Below the pieces are notes generated by a model. That model saw only the letters and a list, made by a program, of their open reading frames with translations. It was not told the origin of the DNA and did not search any database. From Bacteroidota bacterium (GTDB lineage Bacteria; Bacteroidota; Bacteroidia; Cytophagales; Cyclobacteriaceae), in assembly GCA_023417065.1 (NCBI GenBank), contig JAEZGH010000019.1, positions 74,898 to 138,897 of the forward strand: a stretch of DNA of 64,000 bases, given 5' to 3'. The translations under genes were made by a program, and so were the position numbers. Numbering within the stretch: position 1 is the stretch's first letter; every line of letters begins with the position of its first letter. Shown in pieces: positions 26,169 to 35,520 of this stretch.

Positions 26169-26534
26169 CTACCAGAAATAGTGGAAAGGATAAATTATCT
26201 GAATGATGGAAAACCTGGCAACCAGGTCTCCGGATGTCATTAAATACGACGTGATGCGCTGCAATGACCTCGTGAGATCCAGGCTTGCGGAGAATCCTTT
26301 ATCGAAAGTACCCTTCTCTGATGAGACTCCTCCCAGCGCTTTGGCAGAAACGAAATTGCCAGAAGGGGTGAAGGTGTGAAGTGAAAAGTCAGCCTTAACG
26401 ACGTAGAAGCAGGAAGATGGTGTTTCGCCGGAGTGGCTGATCTGACTTCCGCTAACAGAAAACGCGCAAATGAAAACCAAATAGAATGAAGCTAAACAAA
26501 GCGCTGCTATTCTGCTTTTAACCGATCTTTTCAC
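26169..26534 (-). CDS. hypothetical secreted or membrane-anchored protein
   Basis: A 121-residue frame starting with a basic N-terminus and a hydrophobic segment (residues 9-30), like a signal peptide or anchor. The rest has no recognisable domain and ends in an aromatic IIYPFHYFW, a C-terminal Phe/Trp end like outer-membrane proteins, although it is too short for a barrel. It stands between the antiporter gene and GH88. Moderate support only. Confidence 0.45.
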   Translation of the reverse strand: MKRSVKSRIAALCLASFYLVFICAFSVSGSQISHSGETPSSCFYVVKADFSLHTFTPSGNFVSAKALGGVSSEKGTFDKGFSASLDLTRSLQRITSYLMTSGDLVARFSIIQIIYPFHYFW

Positions 26535-26677
26535 GGCGCAAGGATAACCAGAATTTCCTTAACAAAAAAGCTGATTGCTGTGGTTGCGACACCTCAAATT
26601 ATTGAATTTCACAGCGTTTCTTGCGCGCAAGGCGAATCGACCTTAAGTTGCAGAAGCTCACCAATCTTTCGACAACT

Positions 26678-27847
26678 ATGTGCCGACTTCCGATACTTGT
26701 TTTGTTGTTGTTTTCATTCTTTGCCCTGCATGCGCAAAAAGCCTTCGATGTTAAACGCACCTCGGCAATAGTTGAAGAGCAGCTGCGGTATCGCCTAAAA
26801 ACATTTACGGATACGAATACCTTTCCCCGCTCTGTAAAAGACGGTCAGATGGTTGCTGTTCCTTCACGTGACTGGACGAGTGGGTTTTACGCGGGCGTCC
26901 TCTGGCAGATGTACGAGCTCACACGCGATGAAACATGGGCGAGAGCAGCGCGCAAGTGGACCGAATCACTGGAGCGGGAACAATTCAACACCGGGACGCA
27001 TGACCTTGGCTTCATGCTGTATTGTTCCTACGGTAACGGCCTGCGCCTTGCGCCAAGCCGTGCGTACGAGGAAGTGCTGATACAGGGAGCGCGATCGCTG
27101 TCCACGCGTTTTAGAAAGACAACGGGAACCATGAAGTCGTGGGATCACGGCAACTGGGAATTCCCCGTTATTATCGATAATATGATGAACCTTGAGCTGC
27201 TATTCTGGGCGACAAAGGTTAGCGGAGACTCTTCCTTTTACAATATAGCCGTAACGCATGCGCTGACTACATTGAAGAATCACTTTCGTTCGGACTACAG
27301 TAGCTACCACGTTGTAGATTACGACACCGTCACGGGGAAAGTCAAACAACGCGTCACTCATCAGGGGCATGCTGATGAGTCGGCATGGGCACGCGGACAG
27401 GCATGGGCGCTCTACGGATACACGATGACATACCGCGAGACAAAGGACAAGCGCTTTCTCGAACAGGCGATACGCATCGCTGACTTCATGTTGTCGCATC
27501 CTAACCTGCCGAAAGACAAGGTGCCTTACTGGGACTATAACGCTCCGGGCATTCCCAATGAAGAACGCGATGCATCAGCGGCCGCCATCCTGGCATCCGC
27601 ACTTCTTGAACTTCAGCAGTATGTCGATAGCGGAAAGAAGTACAAAGACGCGGCAACCTTTATTCTCGGGAGCCTTGCGAGTCCCGAATATCTGGCAGCG
27701 CCTGGATCCAATCAGGGATTTTTGCTTATGCATAGTACGGGTCACAAGCCCCACAAGTCGGAGATTGATGTGCCGCTGATTTATGCGGATTACTATTTTC
27801 TTGAAGCGCTGATCCGATATAAGAAGCTGCTCCGATCGGAAAAGTGA
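26678..27847 (+). CDS. GH88 unsaturated glucuronyl hydrolase
   Basis: A 389-residue exported enzyme; MCRLPILVLLLFSFFALHAQ is the signal peptide, and the ATG at 26678 is chosen to begin it. The two family aspartates are Asp109 in THDLGF and Asp168 in IIDNMMNLE, matching Asp88 and Asp149 of the characterised UGL enzyme, and the HQGHADESAWARGQAWALYGY motif follows. It removes unsaturated uronic acids left at oligosaccharide ends by polysaccharide lyases. No lyase or SusC/D pair is adjacent. It ends 2 nt from the convergent acetyltransferase. Confidence 0.9.
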   Translation: MCRLPILVLLLFSFFALHAQKAFDVKRTSAIVEEQLRYRLKTFTDTNTFPRSVKDGQMVAVPSRDWTSGFYAGVLWQMYELTRDETWARAARKWTESLEREQFNTGTHDLGFMLYCSYGNGLRLAPSRAYEEVLIQGARSLSTRFRKTTGTMKSWDHGNWEFPVIIDNMMNLELLFWATKVSGDSSFYNIAVTHALTTLKNHFRSDYSSYHVVDYDTVTGKVKQRVTHQGHADESAWARGQAWALYGYTMTYRETKDKRFLEQAIRIADFMLSHPNLPKDKVPYWDYNAPGIPNEERDASAAAILASALLELQQYVDSGKKYKDAATFILGSLASPEYLAAPGSNQGFLLMHSTGHKPHKSEIDVPLIYADYYFLEALIRYKKLLRSEK

Positions 27848-27849
27848 TC

Positions 27850-28482
27850 TCAGACCTGTGATGAGGCGTGTGAAAGCGCAACACTGCCAAACATAGCCCT
27901 TCGGATAAGTTCCCACTCGGAGGCAAGGATGCTGTAGTAAATCGAGTCCCGCCTGCGGTTGTTGAACATCAGCATATGGCTTCTGAGCACACCTTCTGCG
28001 CGCGCTCCGATTTTTTCGAGGGCTTTTTTCGCCCGGGTGTTCTTATTATCCGTCTTGATCTCTACACGCACAAATCCGAGTTGTTCAAAGGCGTATCGCA
28101 GCAGGAGAAACTTCGCATGTGTGTTGATACCGCTGCCGATGAATTCCTCTCCCAGCCACGTCCAACCGATCTCAAGTCTTTTGTCGTACGCGGAGATACT
28201 GCCAAAACTCGTGCTTCCGCAAATCCTGCCCGTTGACTTTTCGACAATAGTGAACGGGAACCGGATTCCTGATTGAAGGTCGCGCAATGCAGCACTTACC
28301 CATTGATTCATTTCTTCGTCAATACTAAGGTCTCTGGTGAAGTAGGTCCAGATATTCTTGTCCTTCGAGATCTTGCGGAAGTCTTCTACGTCTGAAGCTT
28401 TCAGCACACGGAGGATAACCCGCTCTGTTTCCAGAACAAGACTTTCGGGAAACATCTCAGTGAAATTCAAGGTCGCGGACAT
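27850..28482 (-). CDS. GNAT acetyltransferase, RimJ/RimL-like
   Basis: A 210-residue protein of the RimJ/RimL type. ETERVILRVLKASDVEDF opens the domain, EIGWTWLGEEFIGSGINTHAK is the acetyl-CoA region (with the usual Q/RxxGxG/A loop changed to FIGSGIN), and VRVEIKTDNKNTRAKKALEKIGA ends it. It transfers an acetyl group to an amine on a protein or small molecule; the target is unknown. Confidence 0.87.
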   Translation of the reverse strand: MSATLNFTEMFPESLVLETERVILRVLKASDVEDFRKISKDKNIWTYFTRDLSIDEEMNQWVSAALRDLQSGIRFPFTIVEKSTGRICGSTSFGSISAYDKRLEIGWTWLGEEFIGSGINTHAKFLLLRYAFEQLGFVRVEIKTDNKNTRAKKALEKIGARAEGVLRSHMLMFNNRRRDSIYYSILASEWELIRRAMFGSVALSHASSQV

Positions 28483-28614
28483 GTGGAGTAATATTTGGAA
28501 TTCGGAATGATTGGGTTGTTGAATTCGATGATGACTTTCGCCGTCGAAATTAACAGACTTAGATCAAACTTTCCACGATAATTATGTCTGGCGTCCACGA
28601 CTTTTTTGATCGTC

Positions 28615-30504
28615 CTACTCGAGATATACATTCTGCTTCTTTGGATACTTAACCTCATAATTCAGTTTCAGCTCTTTTTGCTGTTGCGCGTCAACATTCA
28701 GGCGCCAGGTTACCTTCCCGGAGCCTTTTTCGAGAACGCCATTTGACAGATCTTCCGGAGTTACTGTGATGTCACTGATTACTGAAATGGGAATCTGATC
28801 GAAGATTGTGATGTTTATAGGTTGAGATTTTTTATTCCGCACCAGGATCTGGAATCCGCGTGTTTCGGATGTGTTGCTGCCGAATGACCGTGACTTCGAG
28901 TATACGGTGTTCTTTTCGCGGCCGACGACGATGTTTTTGTCCCTGCCAAGTGAAATATTCAGCGTATCATTCAGGGATTTTGCATTCAGTACAGATCGGC
29001 CCACAAAGGCATCTTCAAAATAAAGGTTAGCTTCACCCTCAAGCAGATTGTATTGGTCCGAGTTGATGAGCCTGGCGATGAGAAATGCGTCCTTGTCAAG
29101 CTTGGGGACCGCGTAGTATTCGTAGATCGCCTCAATATCCATGTTCTTCAAGTCCACGAGAACCTTTTCGCCATTGGATTTTATCGAATACGGTTCGTTC
29201 ACTTCAATTTCGACAGTGGTCTGATTTTCAATCGTTGTTGTAGCAATAGGTAAAGATCCGGTCTTGTCGGCTCTTCGAATCGAAGCTGCGCCCCTGATTC
29301 GTATGGGATTGCCCGTACCGTAACCCACTACAGCAACTTCAGAAAGGCTTGAAACGTCTGGTTGCAGAACGACGTTGGTTTCGGCCCGAGCTACGGGTAT
29401 CTCCTGCGACTGATAACCAATAAACGATACGACGAGAATGGGCATTTGATTTCCTGGCAACGCCAGACTGTAGTTCCCGGACGCATCGGAAACGGTTCCC
29501 AGAGTAGTTCCCTTGACGATTATGTTAACGCCGGGAATCGGATTGCCTTCCGCGTCGACGATGTGCCCATTGACGGAACGGAGGGTCGGATCAAAGCCAG
29601 CCCGCGATCCGTACAGACTTGCCGGATAAGCGGAGGGGTAACTTGCAAACCCGAGATGCCACGGGTTCAGCGTCGGCACGGTGCCTGACTGTGAAGGATC
29701 GCCATTTGAAAAACGCAGTTTCACATCCTGCCAGTCGATTCCTGTATTCTGATAAACTTCCGCCTTGTAAGTAATGTGCAGGGGCTTTCGGATGGTTTCA
29801 ACACGGATGTCATACTTGGGAAACCATCCGGCGTTCGCAACAAGATAGGTGACCCGAAACTTTGCGGTGGTCGCAGACTTCGTGCTAATCAGTATCTCAA
29901 TCTCACTGGTAGGTAAAATGGCTAGGTCATTCAGTTCTTTCAACTGACGCTCAATGTTCTTCTTCGCTTTGGTACGACCTTCGACAACGGAATGGATCCT
30001 GAGCTCCTCGTCCTTGATCTTCTGAACTTCAGATTCGTACAAGTCGATGGCTTGTTTCAGTTGTGTGATCGAGATTCCGCTCGCTCTTCCCGCAAGAGAT
30101 TTGTTTGCATTGAGCAGACTTGATTTTTCACCTAAGACGGACAGCCTCGCATTGTCTCGCAAAGTCATTTCTTCGAGACGTACAATAGCCTGATGGAGGC
30201 TATCGATGCGTTTGTTGCGCTGCAGTGCATTCAGGAAGTTGACTTTGTGGTTAACGGACAGGATCGTAAACGCGCCTTCACCTTTTACCTGAATGCTCTT
30301 TTCTTCAAGATAAGGTGACATACCTTTAATGGTGAGGAGCGTTTTCCCGGAACTGATGGGTGCAGACCCGGCTTCAAACACCTGGGCCCTATTCAGAAAT
30401 ATGGTTACTTCTTTAATTTCAGTTTTGAGCTCTTTTTCTTTGGTCTGTTGGCTACACGCAGGTATGGATAATACCGCCAAGATCAGGTTTATCAGAAGTT
30501 TCAT
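28615..30504 (-). CDS. MuiA-like DUF4139 lipoprotein with inserted carboxypeptidase-D-like domain
   Basis: A 629-residue protein. The start at 30504 gives a lipoprotein signal ending in IPAC. The N-terminal part (about 25-120) is the DUF4140 domain (VTIFLNRAQVFEAGS), followed by a coiled coil (about 95-195) and DUF4139. Between DUF4139 halves, about residues 315-400, lies a CarboxypepD_reg-like beta domain (IVDAEGNPIPGVNIIVKGT, GTVSDASGNYSLALPG) ending in SEVAVVGYGTG, the junction normally found before the plug of SusC-type receptors. Function of the family is uncertain (MuiA was named for mucoidy inhibition). Confidence 0.85.
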   Translation of the reverse strand: MKLLINLILAVLSIPACSQQTKEKELKTEIKEVTIFLNRAQVFEAGSAPISSGKTLLTIKGMSPYLEEKSIQVKGEGAFTILSVNHKVNFLNALQRNKRIDSLHQAIVRLEEMTLRDNARLSVLGEKSSLLNANKSLAGRASGISITQLKQAIDLYESEVQKIKDEELRIHSVVEGRTKAKKNIERQLKELNDLAILPTSEIEILISTKSATTAKFRVTYLVANAGWFPKYDIRVETIRKPLHITYKAEVYQNTGIDWQDVKLRFSNGDPSQSGTVPTLNPWHLGFASYPSAYPASLYGSRAGFDPTLRSVNGHIVDAEGNPIPGVNIIVKGTTLGTVSDASGNYSLALPGNQMPILVVSFIGYQSQEIPVARAETNVVLQPDVSSLSEVAVVGYGTGNPIRIRGAASIRRADKTGSLPIATTTIENQTTVEIEVNEPYSIKSNGEKVLVDLKNMDIEAIYEYYAVPKLDKDAFLIARLINSDQYNLLEGEANLYFEDAFVGRSVLNAKSLNDTLNISLGRDKNIVVGREKNTVYSKSRSFGSNTSETRGFQILVRNKKSQPINITIFDQIPISVISDITVTPEDLSNGVLEKGSGKVTWRLNVDAQQQKELKLNYEVKYPKKQNVYLE

Positions 30505-30653
30505 AGATTTAGATTTTTGAAGGAGATGCACTGGCTGGTGCGATTCCATAATCCAACGCTGCTTTTTTGCGCAGACAGGTTTTAGAGAAATGGTCCTGAG
30601 ACTTTACCTACGCCAGACTTTATAATTGTACGAAAAACACTTAAGTTGCATTC

Positions 30654-32237
30654 ATGAACAGCCAACGCCAACGATTCACCGTCAGTGCAAGAGGATTTAT
30701 CCTCGCCATACTTTCGTTTCTCTCCGTTCCGACCTTTGCCCAGCGAGCCAACGAGGTCAATCCTCTAATCTTCGCCGACGTCCCGGATGCGTCGATGATC
30801 AGGGTGGGAGATACATACTATATGAGCAGTACCACGATGCACGTAAACCCAGGGGTGCCGGTGATGAAGTCAAAGGACCTTGTGAACTGGGAGCTGGTGA
30901 GTTACGCCTACGAAACCCTGGCGGATGTCGACGAACTCAACCTGGAGAATGGCAAGAATGCCTATGGCGCCGGCTCGTGGGCGAGTAGTTTGCGATACCA
31001 TAATGGAATATATTATCTGAGCACTTTCGCCAAGACGACGAACAAGACCTACGTGTTTACAACGAAGGATCCTGTAAAGGAACCGTGGAAGATGTCGTCT
31101 TTTGAACCGTCGTATCACGACAACACACTGTTTTTTGACGACGACGGACGCGTTTACCTTTTGTGGGGCGCGGGAACAATCAGAATGATTGAACTGAATG
31201 CCGATGCGTCGGGTGTTAAACCGGGTGCAAAAGAACAGGTGGTCATAGAGAATGCAAGTCTTCCTGCCGGCGACAACGTTGGCCTGCCCGCCGAAGGGTC
31301 GCAATTGTTCAAAGTGAATGGTAAGTACTATTTGTTCAACATCACCTGGCCCAGAGGAGGTATGCGTACGGTGCTGATTCATCGCGCAGACAATATCGCA
31401 GGGCCATATGAAGGTCGCGTAGCATTACAGGACAGGGGTATTGCGCAGGGCGGATTGATCGATACGCCGGATGGAAAGTGGTTTGCTTTTCTTTTCCGCG
31501 ACTACGGGGCTGTCGGAAGAATTCCTTACTTCGTTCCCGTGGAATGGAAAGATGGGTGGCCTGTTCTTGGCGTTGATGGCAAGGTACCCGACAAGCTTGA
31601 TCTTCCCGCTAAGAGGAGCCTCATTCCCGGTATCGTGGCGCCCGATGAATTTACGCGCAAGAAAGGTGATACGACGCTTCCTCTGGTGTGGCAATGGAAT
31701 CACAATCCCGACAACCGCTATTGGTCGTTAACGTCACGGAAGGGCTACCTGCGGCTTACCACCGGACGCGTGGATTCGACATTCGTTGATGCGAGAAATA
31801 CGCTGACACAACGGACATTTGGACCGCAATCGCAGGGTTCAACGCTGATCGACGTGTCCGGAATGAAAGATGGCGACGTCGCTGGACTTGGTTTACTTCA
31901 AAAGCGATACGGGTTCGTTGGGGTGAAATCCGAAGGCGGAAGCAAATTCATTGTCATGGTCAGCGCCCAATCTGAAAAGCCTGTCGAAGTCGAAAGGGTA
32001 CCGCTAAAGGGCACAACTGTTTACCTGAAAGCGGAATGCGATTTTCGCGAATTGAAAGATACTGCCGTGTTTTATTACAGCCTTGATGGCAAATCATGGA
32101 CGCGCATCGGTTCAGAATTGAAGATGGCGTACACGTTGCCTCACTTCATGGGGTACCGATTCAGTCTCTTTAACTTCGCAACGCGTGAGCCCGGCGGTTT
32201 TGTTGATTTCGATTACTTCCACATCGAACCTAAGTAG
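30654..32237 (+). CDS. GH43 family glycoside hydrolase
   Basis: A 527-residue secreted enzyme (signal MNSQRQRFTV...PTFAQ). The five-bladed propeller carries the base Asp46 in ADVPDASMIRVGDTYYM, the pKa modulator Asp156 in YHDNTLFFDDDG and the acid Glu214 in LPAEGSQLFK. A C-terminal beta-sandwich (about 340-527) completes the usual GH43_12-like beta-xylosidase/arabinofuranosidase layout. It probably releases xylose or arabinose from hemicellulose. It is monocistronic and convergent with dgkA. Confidence 0.9.
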   Translation: MNSQRQRFTVSARGFILAILSFLSVPTFAQRANEVNPLIFADVPDASMIRVGDTYYMSSTTMHVNPGVPVMKSKDLVNWELVSYAYETLADVDELNLENGKNAYGAGSWASSLRYHNGIYYLSTFAKTTNKTYVFTTKDPVKEPWKMSSFEPSYHDNTLFFDDDGRVYLLWGAGTIRMIELNADASGVKPGAKEQVVIENASLPAGDNVGLPAEGSQLFKVNGKYYLFNITWPRGGMRTVLIHRADNIAGPYEGRVALQDRGIAQGGLIDTPDGKWFAFLFRDYGAVGRIPYFVPVEWKDGWPVLGVDGKVPDKLDLPAKRSLIPGIVAPDEFTRKKGDTTLPLVWQWNHNPDNRYWSLTSRKGYLRLTTGRVDSTFVDARNTLTQRTFGPQSQGSTLIDVSGMKDGDVAGLGLLQKRYGFVGVKSEGGSKFIVMVSAQSEKPVEVERVPLKGTTVYLKAECDFRELKDTAVFYYSLDGKSWTRIGSELKMAYTLPHFMGYRFSLFNFATREPGGFVDFDYFHIEPK

Positions 32238-32244
32238 CGTTGCG

Positions 32245-32601
32245 CTACAGGAGATAGGGGGAGTAGATGAAAATCGCACAGATCGCCGCGAATACGCAGA
32301 TTATCAGGACCGCACCCGCGGCCATATCCTTGGCCTGGGCGATGAGGACATGACGTTCCCGGGAAACCCGGTCGGCGAGGCGTTCAATTGCTGTATTGAA
32401 TATTTCAGCCATCCAGACAAGCCCGATCAGCATCAGCGAGACAATCCAGTCGATCCGGCTGATGTCCAGGAAGTAGTTCATGAACACAACTGCGATGGTG
32501 ACCATCGCGTGAATCCGCATATTCTGGTCAAGAGCAAGAGCTAACCAGATCCCCCGCGCGGCGTATTTGTAGCTCAAAAGATGTCGCTTAATTCGATTCA
32601 T
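32245..32601 (-). CDS. dgkA: diacylglycerol/undecaprenol kinase
   Basis: A 118-residue membrane kinase. YAARGIWLALALDQNMRIH and EIFNTAIERLADRVS carry the DgkA active-site residues (Asn, Glu and the ExxNTAIE motif); AKDMAAGAVLI follows. Three membrane segments are present. It phosphorylates undecaprenol or diacylglycerol at the inner membrane to recycle lipid carriers. The frame is open to 32667, but the ATG at 32601 begins the conserved part. Third gene of an operon with a VanZ-like protein and a methyltransferase. Confidence 0.9.
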   Translation of the reverse strand: MNRIKRHLLSYKYAARGIWLALALDQNMRIHAMVTIAVVFMNYFLDISRIDWIVSLMLIGLVWMAEIFNTAIERLADRVSRERHVLIAQAKDMAAGAVLIICVFAAICAIFIYSPYLL

Positions 32602-32621
32602 GATTCTTTTTGTAGCGTGTT

Positions 32622-33122
32622 TCAAATGACATGTGACAGGTATACAATTCCGTAACTGGCAATGCACACCATGGAGCGTTTGTTTACTTTCCCGAAGAGA
32701 TTCTGAGGTTTAACAGCGTTGTCAAATCCAATGATTGCAAAAAGCCAGGACACTGCCGAAAGTGCAATATCCATAAGATTGAAGGTACCATTTGTAAGCC
32801 CACTTAGCTGGCAGAACTCCAGTGAAATGCAGTATACTATGGGAACAACCGCGCCTGAAATCCGCGTCTGGCCGAACCCGATATAAATCGTTTTAGAGGT
32901 GATCGTCGCGCAAAGAACCCACAGGGCTTCAGGAAGCGAAAATATGATGATCTGATTGAGCGGCAGATTCATCTGAACCCAGGCCCGCAAACTGAAAAAA
33001 GAATCAGCGGAGACGACATGCGTGATGATCTCATTAATGACAGTTCTTTCAGTACGATAGAATACGTAAATGAACAGGCTGGTGATAAGGGCCACGGCAA
33101 GAATGTAACTACGGGATTTCAC
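32622..33122 (-). CDS. VanZ-like membrane protein
   Basis: A 166-residue protein with about four or five membrane segments. The order TM, SLPEALWVLCATITSKTIY, LEFCQLSGLTNGTFNLMDIALSAV resembles the VanZ family, in which an FxxxDxxxN-type helix ends the core, but the similarity is loose. It overlaps the methyltransferase stop by 4 nt and precedes dgkA by 20 nt. A role in envelope lipids is suggested by the operon only. Confidence 0.65.
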   Translation of the reverse strand: MKSRSYILAVALITSLFIYVFYRTERTVINEIITHVVSADSFFSLRAWVQMNLPLNQIIIFSLPEALWVLCATITSKTIYIGFGQTRISGAVVPIVYCISLEFCQLSGLTNGTFNLMDIALSAVSWLFAIIGFDNAVKPQNLFGKVNKRSMVCIASYGIVYLSHVI

Positions 33123-33709
33123 GGCTTTGTATAAACTAACAATCTGAAGTAGGAGAGCGGACTAACGCTGGCATCTTTCATGAGCTTGAAAGCTTTCAGG
33201 GCGCTTAGGTCTTCCACACGAAATGCAGACCTGAAGTGAAAGCGCCCTGAAAAGAGAGCAAATCCATTGTCAATATAACGAACCCAGTTTTCTGGCGTGA
33301 AATGATTAAGGATGAAAAGGGTGCCACCAGGTACCAGAACCCGTTGCACTTCTTCCAGCAACCTATCGGCATTCGCGGTAACAGCCAGAACATGCGAGAG
33401 AACAACGTAATCGAACGTCTCATCGCCAAAGATGAGTGATTCACCATCCATCTGCAGGAGGATCGCGTTGTTCGGGTTATTGCGCAAAGCGTAATTAAGC
33501 ATGGTTTGCGAAATGTCGACCCCGACAATGGAATGCTTTCGGTAATTGCGCAAGTGCGTTCCCGTTCCAACACCTATTTCGAGAAGTCGTCCAGGGGGGT
33601 AAGAGTTTACTTCGCCGACCAGATTTCGCTTCTGTGGCTTCAGGAAGACGTCAATGATTGGATACATAAACGCGATCCTGTCGTAAAATGATGCTGTTGC
33701 GCTGGTCAT
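33119..33709 (-). CDS. class I SAM-dependent methyltransferase
   Basis: A 196-residue cytoplasmic methyltransferase. SFYDRIAFMYPIIDVF resembles the start of UbiE and phosphatidylethanolamine N-methyltransferases; motif I is LLEIGVGTGTHL, motif II IVGVDISQTML, and DYVVLSHVL and LVPGGTLFILNHF follow. With VanZ-like and DgkA genes downstream in a coupled operon, a lipid substrate such as phosphatidylethanolamine is a reasonable guess. Confidence 0.85.
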   Translation of the reverse strand: MTSATASFYDRIAFMYPIIDVFLKPQKRNLVGEVNSYPPGRLLEIGVGTGTHLRNYRKHSIVGVDISQTMLNYALRNNPNNAILLQMDGESLIFGDETFDYVVLSHVLAVTANADRLLEEVQRVLVPGGTLFILNHFTPENWVRYIDNGFALFSGRFHFRSAFRVEDLSALKAFKLMKDASVSPLSYFRLLVYTKP

Positions 33710-34018
33710 GTGTAACGTCGAATTCCGAAACGGGAATGGTAAAAGTTTTTTCCTGCAGGTGACAATATCATCACGTCAACACCGGCACCATTCTAAAGGT
33801 AGCAAATTGTGTTGTACGTATTGGTACGCGACCCGTTTCGGATAGACCTGTTTCGGTGGCGACGTCAGAATTTCCGGGTATAAAGCAGGACATGGGGCTC
33901 AGTAACCCAAAGAAGGAGCAACAAGCCGCATATTTGCCAGGCTCCGGAAAAGTTTTTAGGGAGTGTCCTGGATTGCCTGAATACTGGAGGCGTTTGACTA
34001 TTCAGCTTTACATGTGGA
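33710..34018. other. intergenic region, 309 nt
   Basis: Region upstream of the methyltransferase operon and downstream of the DUF4256 gene. I see no gene, strong hairpin or repeat beyond a weak CGTTTCGG/TGTTTCGG duplication near 33830-33855. Confidence 0.4.
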
Positions 34019-34594
34019 TTACACAAGAAGGCATCCGCGGAATCCTCGTGCAGCATAATAAGATTGTGCACCATTGTGGTAAGTAAACACGTGATCGTAG
34101 CGGCGGTCGCAAAACAAAGCCCCACCCAGTCTACGAATATCGGGGGGTGTCGCAATCCAACTTGATGTTTTTAAGTCGAATTCACCAAGCTGTTGCAGTT
34201 CGCGATATTGTTCTTCTGTCAGGATCTCAATTCCCATGTCGGTAGCCATATCGAGGGCGCTGCCTTTGGGAGGTGCATCCTTGCGCGACTCCAATGCCTC
34301 GCGGTCATAACAAAGACTCCTGCGACCTTTAGGGCTCTCCGCACAGCAGTCCATAAAGATAAATGCTCCTGATTTCTTGTCCTGACCAACCACGTCTGGC
34401 TCGCCTTCCGTTTTTTCCATTTCGGAAAGTGACCACAGTTTCTGATCGCTGCTTCTCAGTTTCGCTTCGACTTTTGCCCAGTCGATACCTTTGTGACGGT
34501 TCTTGTTTTTTTCAAAACGCGTTTTCAGAACTTCGATGAGTTCGTCGCTGTCTTTCTTTGAGAGACCTCCTTTGTTCAGCGTCTTCCTGGCCAT
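34019..34594 (-). CDS. DUF4256 family protein
   Basis: A 191-residue soluble protein. The order of a charged N-terminal helix (LIEVLKTRFEKNKNRHKGI), EGEPDVVG, FMDCCAESPKGRRSLCYDRE and ATDMGIEILTEEQYRELQ is characteristic of DUF4256, a family of unknown function with conserved cysteines. Last gene of an ArsR-AHSA1-DoxX operon, 56 nt after the DoxX-like gene. Confidence 0.85.
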   Translation of the reverse strand: MARKTLNKGGLSKKDSDELIEVLKTRFEKNKNRHKGIDWAKVEAKLRSSDQKLWSLSEMEKTEGEPDVVGQDKKSGAFIFMDCCAESPKGRRSLCYDREALESRKDAPPKGSALDMATDMGIEILTEEQYRELQQLGEFDLKTSSWIATPPDIRRLGGALFCDRRYDHVFTYHNGAQSYYAARGFRGCLLV

Positions 34595-34650
34595 AAGATT
34601 TGATTAGTTACATTTTTTTTAGTGAACTTACTGGTATTGCCGGATATATT

Positions 34651-35031
34651 TCAAGTGGGGGACGTTATCCTTCGGTCAGATGGCCTGAAATACCACGAGA
34701 TGACTGTTAATGTCAGCAGTAGCAAGGCAGGCAAGGCATCAGTAAAGGGCTTTCCTGCTGCAAGGTGAGAATAAATAGCTCCCGACATTGCGAAGAAGAA
34801 TCCTGCGTACGCCCATTCCTTTAACAACGGTGTTCGGGGAATGAGGACGGTAACGGACCCCAGGAGTTTCCAGATCGCCAATAGGCTAAGGAAATACGCA
34901 GGATAACCGAGGTCCAGAATCGGACGAATGTTTTCTTCAACCTGGAGCAGCTGCACAATACCCGTTGATACCATTCCCAACGCAAGCCAGCACGTGGCAA
35001 TCCAATAGATGATTTTATTCCGTTTGCTCAT
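34651..35031 (-). CDS. DoxX-like membrane protein
   Basis: A 126-residue, four-helix membrane protein of the DoxX_2 group: WLALGMVSTGIVQLL, a LGYPAYFLSLLAIWKLLGSV motif, then LKEWAYAGFFFAMSGAIYSH. The exact role of the family is unsettled (quinone or thiol redox has been proposed for DoxX). It follows the AHSA1 gene by 7 nt. Confidence 0.88.
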   Translation of the reverse strand: MSKRNKIIYWIATCWLALGMVSTGIVQLLQVEENIRPILDLGYPAYFLSLLAIWKLLGSVTVLIPRTPLLKEWAYAGFFFAMSGAIYSHLAAGKPFTDALPALLLLTLTVISWYFRPSDRRITSPT

Positions 35032-35038
35032 ACCTGTA

Positions 35039-35515
35039 TTATTTTGGTTTTATCATCTTGCTGACAACTTCCTGCAGCTTGTTATGCGCCATATTCAGTC
35101 CAAACGCAAATGGCATGCGCAGTACTTGATCGCGGTGTGCCACCGACTTGTAGATCGTGCGCATCGTCAACCTGCTGGTGTCGTCAGATACTTTCTCGAA
35201 CTCCAGGAAGTCGAGCTGAGCATCGAATCCTTCGCCGCTCATTTGAAATGTCCGCACGATGCGCTTCTCTGGTTCAAACTCGTGAATAACCCCATGTGCT
35301 TTGAAAACGACATTCCCCTTAGGGTCACTGGTTTCAATTTCCCATCCACCGTATTTGTGATTCTCAAGCTTAAGTACTTTGGTGCCCATCCATTCTGCAA
35401 GGATCTCGGCTTCGGTGTATGCGCAAAACAACAGGTCAACGGGCAGATCAAATTCCCGCGTGATAAGGATTTCCTGTTTGTTGTCTTCTGCGTGGACTTT
35501 AGTCTTGTGCTCCAT
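35039..35515 (-). CDS. AHSA1/SRPBCC domain protein
   Basis: A 158-residue protein with the START-like ligand-binding fold: REFDLPVDLLFCAYTEAEILAEWMG opens the domain and GGWEIETSDPKGNVVFKAHGVIHEFEPEKRIVRTF follows. Members bind hydrophobic ligands in a helix-grip pocket and are often paired with an ArsR repressor, as here. The gene begins 5 nt after the ArsR stop. Confidence 0.9.
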   Translation of the reverse strand: MEHKTKVHAEDNKQEILITREFDLPVDLLFCAYTEAEILAEWMGTKVLKLENHKYGGWEIETSDPKGNVVFKAHGVIHEFEPEKRIVRTFQMSGEGFDAQLDFLEFEKVSDDTSRLTMRTIYKSVAHRDQVLRMPFAFGLNMAHNKLQEVVSKMIKPK

Positions 35516-35520
35516 TGGGA

